DNA from: Bdellovibrionia bacterium
Lineage (GTDB): Bacteria > Bdellovibrionota > Bdellovibrionia > Bdellovibrionales > JAUICD01
DNA length: 40,372 bases
Assembly (NCBI GenBank): GCA_030427965.1
Contig: JAUICD010000030.1
Coordinates: forward strand, 1 to 40,372
Direction of reading: 5' to 3'
Made by a program: the position numbers and the translations under genes. Each line of letters opens with the position of its first letter. Position 1 is the first letter of the stretch. Under the pieces are notes generated by a model that saw nothing but the letters and a program-made list of their open reading frames with translations, made no database searches and was not told where the DNA came from. This document shows positions 34,973 to 40,372 of the stretch, piece by piece.

Positions 34973-36421
34973 TTAAGTTTCTTTTCGCCTAGCAAAATTA
35001 GGAAGTCCGCCGCCTGTATCAGGAGGTCCTTTACTATTTGATATATCCGGCACTGGTCCAAGCCCACCGCCACCAGGTGGAGGAGGAGGCCCCAGGCTTT
35101 GTGGGGCAAGGTTGGCAAATGTTCCGTGGTTTGCTAGCCATGCAAGCTTCACAGTCCCCACAGGGCCGTTTCTTTGCTTACCCACAATGATCTCAGCTAA
35201 GCCTTTTACCTCTGGGTTTTCTTTGTCGTAGTAGTCATCACGATAAATCATCATGATCACATCGGCATCTTGCTCAATAGAGCCCGATTCACGAAGATCA
35301 GAAACCATTGGACGACGGTCTGTCCTACTTTCCACAGCACGGTTGAGCTGCGCTAGAGCAACCACAGATACCTGAAGCTCCATTGCAATTTTCTTTAGGG
35401 TTTTTGAGATTTCGGAAACCGCACGTTCTCGGCTTTCCACTTTTTGTTTCAAATCCATAAGCTGAAGATAATCCACCATGATCATATCAAGCTTGCCTTG
35501 CTTTTTAAGACGCCTACATTTTGCCAAAATTTCAAACGGGCTGATACCCGAAGTGTCATCAATATAGAGATTTGCTTCAGAGACCTTGGAGGCTGTCGTA
35601 ATAAGATTGGACCACGAGGTATCTGAAATTTTACCAACTCTCAATTGACCCATATCGATCTTAGATTCTGAAGCCAAAACCCTCATCATCAACTGCTCTT
35701 TGGACATCTCAAGGGAGAAGAAGGCAACACTCTTTTTTGCCCTCAATGATGCGTTGGTTGCAATATTTAAACTAAACGCCGTCTTACCCATTGAAGGACG
35801 TGCTGCAAGAATTATAAGCTCACCAGGCTGTAAACCAGCAGTCATCTTATCAAGATCGACAAACCCTGTTGGAACCCCAGTGATATCTGATTTTTGCTTA
35901 AAGAGCTCATCAATCTTTGTCATTGTGGATTTTAAAACTTCACTGACTGGACGAAGCCCAAGGTCTTTCTTCTCTTCAGCAAGCTTGTAAACATCACTTT
36001 CAAAGCGATTTACAAATTCAGAAACAGATTCTTCCTTTGGCTCATACGCATCCTCTAGTGCTTTATTACAAGTTCGGATGAGTTTTCTGAGTTGAGACTT
36101 TTCTTTTACAATCTCAGCATAACTCCCGATATTGGCCGTTGAAATCGTATTTTCATAGATGTCTCTTAAAACTTCAGCACCACCAATAGAGTCAAACTCA
36201 CCCTTATCTGAGAGAAAGTTTGAAACCATAACAATGTCATAGGGTTGATTTTTTTTATATAGTTCAGAAATAGCTGAGAAAATTTTCCTGTGAGCAGGGA
36301 TATAGAAGTCGTCTTCGCCAACGACGCCGCCAACTTGATCCATAGAGGTGGGCTCAAGCATCAGGCCCCCGATAACAGATTGTTCAGCTTCTGTATTGTG
36401 CGGAGGCACCCGTTGCGCCAC
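34973..36421 (-). CDS. dnaB: Replicative DNA helicase
   Basis: DnaB is the hexameric helicase of the replication fork. The 482-residue protein has the N-terminal primase-interacting domain (PPHNTEAEQSVIGGLML), Walker A ARPSMGKTAF, Walker B-type MIMVDYLQLM, the SVVALAQLNRAVESR motif and SDLRESGSIEQDADV. The C-terminal tail is unusual: Pro/Gly-rich (PPPPPGGGGLG and on, last ~40 residues). The GTG start at 36421 has GGGGGA before it. It follows rplI, the common arrangement. Confidence 0.97.
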   Translation of the reverse strand: MAQRVPPHNTEAEQSVIGGLMLEPTSMDQVGGVVGEDDFYIPAHRKIFSAISELYKKNQPYDIVMVSNFLSDKGEFDSIGGAEVLRDIYENTISTANIGSYAEIVKEKSQLRKLIRTCNKALEDAYEPKEESVSEFVNRFESDVYKLAEEKKDLGLRPVSEVLKSTMTKIDELFKQKSDITGVPTGFVDLDKMTAGLQPGELIILAARPSMGKTAFSLNIATNASLRAKKSVAFFSLEMSKEQLMMRVLASESKIDMGQLRVGKISDTSWSNLITTASKVSEANLYIDDTSGISPFEILAKCRRLKKQGKLDMIMVDYLQLMDLKQKVESRERAVSEISKTLKKIAMELQVSVVALAQLNRAVESRTDRRPMVSDLRESGSIEQDADVIMMIYRDDYYDKENPEVKGLAEIIVGKQRNGPVGTVKLAWLANHGTFANLAPQSLGPPPPPGGGGLGPVPDISNSKGPPDTGGGLPNFARRKET

Positions 36422-36440
36422 TAAATCCCCCTAAGGAATA

Positions 36441-36884
36441 TCAATCTCGTTCTACAGAAATTTTCAATTCGGTCTCTAGACCGTCTCCAAGACGTACAGC
36501 AGCTTTATGTTGCCCGAGTATTTTGATGGGTTCTTCAAGATGAATGTCTCTTCGATCAACTGAGTAAGACTCTTTTTCAAGCGCATTGGCAATATCGACA
36601 TTTGTCACTGCACCAAAAAGCTTATCTGTCTCACCAGCCGTAGCCTTGATTGTTACTGTTAACTGCGCCAGCTTTTCGAGCAACTCTTTTCGCTCTGCAA
36701 GAGCTTTCTTTTTTCTGGCTTCAGCCATCTGTAAGAGATGATTCATCTCTTTGACTTTACGATCCGTTGCTTCTTGCGCAAGTTTTCTTGGAAATAAGAA
36801 ATTTCGAGCAAAACCATCTTTGACTTTGACAATCTCGCCAACCTTTCCAACATTTTTGACATCTGATTTTAAAATAACTCTCAT
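36441..36884 (-). CDS. rplI: Ribosomal protein L9
   Basis: L9 binds 23S rRNA near the L1 stalk and affects frame maintenance. The 147-residue product has the N-terminal domain MRVILKSDVKNVGKVGEIV with DGFARNFLFPRKLA, the long connecting helix, and the C-terminal domain (FGAVTNVDIANAL, IKILGQHKAAVRL). AGAGGTAAG precedes the ATG. It lies between the DUF2232 gene and dnaB. Confidence 0.97.
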   Translation of the reverse strand: MRVILKSDVKNVGKVGEIVKVKDGFARNFLFPRKLAQEATDRKVKEMNHLLQMAEARKKKALAERKELLEKLAQLTVTIKATAGETDKLFGAVTNVDIANALEKESYSVDRRDIHLEEPIKILGQHKAAVRLGDGLETELKISVERD

Positions 36885-36905
36885 AACTTACCTCTTTATT
36901 CATTT

Positions 36906-37814
36906 CTACAATTTTGAAGTGACTTCTTTTTTCTTATTTATTCTTTGTCGAAAATCCAACCAGTAGTCTGCAAAACCAAACACACTCACAAGCATAAACA
37001 TGTGGAAAATCAGCAACGCATACCAAAGTGTCTGCCAAAGCTGTCCCACTTGAGCCACACGAAAGTAGTTTGCAACAACTGCCAACCCTTGGAAGAAATA
37101 AACAACAGCAAGAACATTAAATACGTTTTGACAGAGAACCTCTAGCCAAACAATCTCATGACTAATGTAAGCACCCGCCACAGAACCAATCACCAACCAA
37201 ACTGCAAAATCTGGAACTTGAAAGGCCTCAAGTGCTGGTCGAACCACTATTTTCTGACCAAGCCAAAAACGAAATCGCGACTCAAAAAGAATTCCAATCC
37301 AGAGAGCTACCATCATCAAAATAATCAAACCCGATGGCGCCATCTTTAAAAGTTCTGTTGCCTCAAGTGTAGCCTCTGGAGCGAAAAGCTTCATTTGCAC
37401 ACTCACTTGCTCAACATACTTCTGCGACCACGTCATAAAGCCCACACCCTGAACCTGAAGCCAACCCCAAAGCGAAATCGCCAAAGTCCCTGTCGTGATT
37501 GAAACTGCAACAGTCCCTGCGCTTATTACAGAGTGTCCACTGACAATCATTTCAGAATAAATTCCTGACAACACAAAAAGACATAGAAATGGAAGCCAAG
37601 CTCCTTCAAATCCCACCATCGACATCAAAACAAGAACGGAAAGTAACACAACACCAATAAATGCAAATCGCTTCCTACCGCCCATATTTCGAACGGCCAA
37701 CAGAGGAGCAATTCCTAGGGGTGGGAAGAAAAGTGGAAGAAGTGCGCCAATTGTTGCCGCAAACAAGCCTTTCTCCACATTGTGTTGTGATGAACGAGAT
37801 TCTGCTTTTTCCAT
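36906..37814 (-). CDS. DUF2232-family membrane protein
   Basis: The 302-residue protein has about eight hydrophobic helices (e.g. GLFAATIGALLPLFFPPLGI, FIGVVLLSVLVLMSMVGF, LLKMAPSGLIILMMVALW). The last part reads WYALLIFHMFMLVSVFGFAD, typical of DUF2232/YybS proteins, which are often encoded beside rpsF and rplI. Their role is unknown. Its ATG overlaps the rpsF stop by one base (TAATG). Confidence 0.85.
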   Translation of the reverse strand: MEKAESRSSQHNVEKGLFAATIGALLPLFFPPLGIAPLLAVRNMGGRKRFAFIGVVLLSVLVLMSMVGFEGAWLPFLCLFVLSGIYSEMIVSGHSVISAGTVAVSITTGTLAISLWGWLQVQGVGFMTWSQKYVEQVSVQMKLFAPEATLEATELLKMAPSGLIILMMVALWIGILFESRFRFWLGQKIVVRPALEAFQVPDFAVWLVIGSVAGAYISHEIVWLEVLCQNVFNVLAVVYFFQGLAVVANYFRVAQVGQLWQTLWYALLIFHMFMLVSVFGFADYWLDFRQRINKKKEVTSKL

Positions 37815-38206
37815 TACTGTCTCTTCATTGCTCTTTTAGCTTCACGTTCCTTTTCTCTTTGAACAGTCTGAGCCAATTGATCTTTGAATGCCTCATTGTG
37901 TTTGTTGAGATCTGCATCTTCCAAATTGGTGTGCATAAACCTCAACACTTTATCATTGATTCGAAATGTTCTTTCTAACTCAGACACTGTGTCTGTTTGA
38001 CCTTTGAACGTGTAATGGAAAAACACACCACGGTATATTTTCTTAATCGGGTTTGCAATTTTTCGCTTTCCCCAAGTGTCTACGTGATGGAGTTCACCTT
38101 TGTGGTCTTCAATAATTTTTTTGTTTTTCTTAAAAAACTCTTTCTGAGCTTCTTCTGTTGTATCTGGGTGAAGAATCACCACACCTTCGTATGATCTTGT
38201 TAGCAT
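37814..38206 (-). CDS. rpsF: Ribosomal protein S6
   Basis: S6 is a 30S protein that pairs with S18. From ATG 38206, preceded by GAGGATAGT, the product has 130 residues starting MLTRSYEGVVILHPD. HHVDTWGKRKIANPIKKIYR matches the conserved strand/loop, and a charged C-terminal extension (QREKEREAKRAMKRQ) follows. The S18 gene rpsR, normally next to it, is not found here. Confidence 0.96.
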   Translation of the reverse strand: MLTRSYEGVVILHPDTTEEAQKEFFKKNKKIIEDHKGELHHVDTWGKRKIANPIKKIYRGVFFHYTFKGQTDTVSELERTFRINDKVLRFMHTNLEDADLNKHNEAFKDQLAQTVQREKEREAKRAMKRQ

Positions 38207-38232
38207 ACTATCCTCTCGGTTCGTAGCCCCCA

Positions 38233-38261
38233 ACTATACGATTGAGAGCAAGGATTTAACA
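38233..38261 (-). promoter_or_regulatory. Weak candidate promoter of the rpsF operon
   Basis: On the minus strand TATAGT (38233-38238, 5/6) lies 27 bases upstream of the rpsF ATG. The hexamer 17 bases further up (TGTTAA) is poor, so the -35 is uncertain. Confidence 0.3.
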
Positions 38262-38334
38262 CATTGCGTATTTGTCGGGTTGGTTTAGCATGTTTCCAGA
38301 CCTTGGACAACTATTCGAGACCTATTTACTTAGA

Positions 38335-38340
38335 TATAAT
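38335..38340 (+). promoter_or_regulatory. -10 box implying a leaderless FHA mRNA
   Basis: A perfect TATAAT ends only 6 bases before the ATG at 38347. A normal start 7 bases downstream of the -10 would be the A of that ATG. No Shine-Dalgarno stands before the gene, in line with a leaderless transcript. No good -35 is visible. Confidence 0.5.
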
Positions 38341-38346
38341 GTTTAA

Positions 38347-39015
38347 ATGGGACTCGTATTGATAATTGAAGACGATGATAAGAACCCACAGGGTTTTCGC
38401 CTCCGCTCAGGCCAACGGATTGGACGCCAAGCATCTGATATCACTGTTAAAGATCCAAAAATGTCCTCTCAGCATGCTGAGATACAACAAGATTCCCTGG
38501 GGCGATTTAGACTTGTAGACCTCAATTCAGCCAATAAAATCAAGGTCGATAATGAAAAACTCGAAGAGCTCGCACTCTCTGCTGGCTCTAAATTTGAATT
38601 GGGAAATACCAAATTCCGAGTGGAAGATGAAATTAAAAGCCTTCCCAGGTGGAAAAGCCAACTCAACCTAACACTTGAGAAGCTCTCTCTCTCTCATCTC
38701 AATACTGCTTCAAAAGGAGTCTTTCCTTTTCACTCCCCTCTTAAACTGAGGTTTCAAAGAGGAAAGCAATACGGAACATCCTGGGACATTGGGTTTGGTC
38801 CAAGATATTTTGGTACAAACTCACCTGAGTTTTCGGTTCATGAATTTGACATAGACCCATGTGGTTTTGAATTGGAACCACATGGTGAGGGTATCTTGTA
38901 TAAAACACAATTTCCTCTTCTTGTTCGACTTAATGGTCGACCAATTTCTTCCGAAACTATAAAAGCAGGTGATCTCGTTGAAATTGCCGATTCACTAATT
39001 GAAATTAGCTACTAA
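38347..39015 (+). CDS. FHA-domain protein
   Basis: The 222-residue cytoplasmic protein has an N-terminal FHA domain (~1-95) with the phosphothreonine-binding pattern RIGRQASDI, MSSQHAEI and LVDLNSANKIKVD. The second half (~130-222) looks like a diverged second FHA-type beta sandwich, ending LVRLNGRPISSETIKAGD. FHA proteins read Ser/Thr kinase signals; no kinase gene is in the window. The alpha/beta hydrolase gene follows 21 bases later on the same strand. Confidence 0.83.
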   Translation: MGLVLIIEDDDKNPQGFRLRSGQRIGRQASDITVKDPKMSSQHAEIQQDSLGRFRLVDLNSANKIKVDNEKLEELALSAGSKFELGNTKFRVEDEIKSLPRWKSQLNLTLEKLSLSHLNTASKGVFPFHSPLKLRFQRGKQYGTSWDIGFGPRYFGTNSPEFSVHEFDIDPCGFELEPHGEGILYKTQFPLLVRLNGRPISSETIKAGDLVEIADSLIEISY

Positions 39016-39036
39016 AGATGTGGGACAACTGGTGCT

Positions 39037-39912
39037 GTGAGTTTTCAAAAAAATACCGGGTTTATTAAAAGCTTTGATGGAACGCCCATTTATTATGAGT
39101 GCAGAGGCACTGGAAAACCTATTGTTTTTGCCTACGGAATTGTCTGCACTATCAATCACTGGCGACATCAAATAAAATATTTTTCAGAACATCATCGCAC
39201 TGTTGTTTTTGATTATCGCGGTCATCATAACTCTGGCACTCCAAAAGATCGAGAAAACCTATCTATTGATGGAATTGCTCAGGACATCAAAATCTTATGC
39301 GATCACCTGGAAGTTACAGATGCCAGTTTTATGGGTCACTCTTTTGGTGTACAAACTTTAATTCGCACATATGATATGTATCCAGAGCTTTTTAACAATT
39401 TGGTTTTTGTGAATGGATTTGCCAACAACCCTTTTAAAGGTATGTTTGGCGTAGATATGACCTCCACTGCTTTCAAACTATTGAAACAGGGGTATGATCA
39501 AATGCCCTCCACCTTTTCCCATATGTGGAAAACACTTGCTACAAACCCTATTGCTATGAAACTCAGCGCACTTGCTGGCGGATTTAACCTCAATTTGACA
39601 AGCATCAAAGATATTGAAATCTACGCTCGCGGAGTTGCTGGTGTGGATTTAGATGTTTTTTTACAACTTGCAGATAAAATGATCAATTACGATGGAACAC
39701 CTGTTTTAGATCGTATTGATATCCCAACACTTATCCTAAGTGGATCTGCTGATACGGTAACACCACTAAGGTATCAGAAAATGCTTCACACCAAAATTAA
39801 AAGAAGTGAATTTTTAACTGTCCCCTATGGCTCTCACTGCACTCAACTTGATCTTCCCGATTTTGTGAACCTGCGTATTGAGAAGTTTTTGAAACAAAAC
39901 AATTACTCTTGA
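39037..39912 (+). CDS. Alpha/beta hydrolase
   Basis: The 291-residue protein has the alpha/beta-hydrolase catalytic triad: Ser102 in the nucleophile elbow GHSFG, Asp239 in LSGSADTVTP and His267 in PYGSHC. The oxyanion region reads FAYGIVCTINHWRHQIKYFS and the cap is helical. No signal peptide is present. Substrate is unknown; esterases, lipases and C-C hydrolases share this pattern. The start is GTG at 39037. Its 3' end overlaps the convergent protease gene by 10 bases, with no room for a terminator. Confidence 0.88.
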   Translation: MSFQKNTGFIKSFDGTPIYYECRGTGKPIVFAYGIVCTINHWRHQIKYFSEHHRTVVFDYRGHHNSGTPKDRENLSIDGIAQDIKILCDHLEVTDASFMGHSFGVQTLIRTYDMYPELFNNLVFVNGFANNPFKGMFGVDMTSTAFKLLKQGYDQMPSTFSHMWKTLATNPIAMKLSALAGGFNLNLTSIKDIEIYARGVAGVDLDVFLQLADKMINYDGTPVLDRIDIPTLILSGSADTVTPLRYQKMLHTKIKRSEFLTVPYGSHCTQLDLPDFVNLRIEKFLKQNNYS

Positions 39913-40372
39913 GTCATCTCGTCCATGGCTTTCATTATCCAATCTTTGTAAGCACTGAGCTTTGTAAACGCCACTTGCTCACTACAACTTGAGCTCAATG
40001 GTGAAATACGACTGGTAAGACCAATAAGCTCCAGCCTTTTACCTCGTTTCACAAAAGCAGCTCCTCCAGAGTCTCCAGCACATGCCCCAGACCCTTGGTT
40101 TTGATTTACAATGAATTCAAATGGCCCATACCATGGCAACCCCACCTTCACGCTTGCAAATCTCAAAACACCAAACCCCTGTTGTTCAAGAGGGTCGCTG
40201 GATCCAAACCCCGCAACAAAAACTTTTTGGTTCCGCTTTAGTTTCGTTCGCTCAAAAAGATCCGCTCCTTTAAACCCTTCCAAAATTTCACCTTCAATTT
40301 TTAAAAGAGCAATGTCGTGCACATTCATTTGCCCACTATTGAATTCCGGATGAATCCGAAAGTCTTGAACAG
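39903..40372 (-). CDS. Trypsin-like serine protease (N-terminal part outside window)
   Basis: The reading frame is open to the right edge, so the 5' end lies outside; the in-frame ATG at 40328 is internal. Visible residues start VQDFRIHPEFNSGQMNVHDI, the usual S1-family context of the catalytic Asp (HDIALLKI). The nucleophile serine follows in CAGDSGGAAFV. The catalytic His (TAAHC) would be upstream. S1 proteases of predatory Bdellovibrio-like bacteria are typically secreted; that role is inferred. Cysteines in GACAGDSGG and SSSCSEQ probably form the conserved disulfide. Confidence 0.88.
   Translation of the reverse strand, partial: VQDFRIHPEFNSGQMNVHDIALLKIEGEILEGFKGADLFERTKLKRNQKVFVAGFGSSDPLEQQGFGVLRFASVKVGLPWYGPFEFIVNQNQGSGACAGDSGGAAFVKRGKRLELIGLTSRISPLSSSCSEQVAFTKLSAYKDWIMKAMDEMTQE

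Overview
The window looks like a chromosome segment of a predatory or predator-related member of the Bdellovibrionota, AT-rich (estimated by eye at about 40% GC). Four things point there: a small histone-fold protein closely resembling the chromatin histone of Bdellovibrio, a TIGR02147-family regulator (a family concentrated in Bdellovibrio-like bacteria and Fibrobacteres), many exported or lipidated proteins of unknown function, and a trypsin-like secreted protease. I saw no CRISPR array, tRNA, rRNA, insertion sequence or prophage gene. Most of the window is core genome.

Layout. 1-1780 (minus) is the 5' part of a GYF-like/TPR membrane protein running off the left edge. 2065-5486 (minus) is the operon rpmE-prfA-prmC-murA, with a good sigma70-type promoter, and rho lies upstream. 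7529-7903 (plus) is a PilZ-domain gene converging on a LysM-type lipoprotein that also has a C-terminal membrane anchor. 9684-14158 (minus) is gatC-gatA-gatB-ppx-DUF192, tightly overlapped; ligA and an outer-membrane beta-barrel gene diverge from it. 17003-18968 (minus) holds the histone gene and a MltD-like lytic transglycosylase. 19237-20730 (plus) is a metallophosphoesterase flanked on both sides by long inverted repeats. 20816-30503 (minus) is a long cell-envelope cluster: ftsK, a TPR protein, an LptM-like lipoprotein, dapF, dapA, dapB, an HPPK-like protein without its active site, a TalC-type transaldolase, a lipoprotein and a 771-residue inner-membrane-anchored protein. queE and a Fis-type regulator diverge from ftsK.

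31658-34972 is the accessory part. It has a small unknown gene behind a long, possibly structured leader with an 8-codon upstream ORF, a TIGR02147 regulator overlapping an exported protein gene, a second exported protein gene, and about 0.9 kb with little coding. 34973-38206 (minus) is rpsF-DUF2232-rplI-dnaB, without rpsR. The right end carries an apparently leaderless FHA gene, an alpha/beta hydrolase and a truncated trypsin-like protease.

Together the genes cover translation (RF1 and its methylase, L31, L9, S6, GatCAB), replication and segregation (LigA, DnaB, FtsK), transcription termination (Rho), and peptidoglycan or diaminopimelate metabolism (MurA, DapA/B/F, MltD-like). The most unusual items are a perfect 42-bp inverted repeat that contains the stop codons of two convergent genes, a second 27-bp inverted repeat on the other side of the same gene, the histone gene with palindromes near its promoter, the active-site-less HPPK homologue, the lipoprotein anchored at both ends, the split-domain membrane phosphoesterase, and the leader at 31877-32126.
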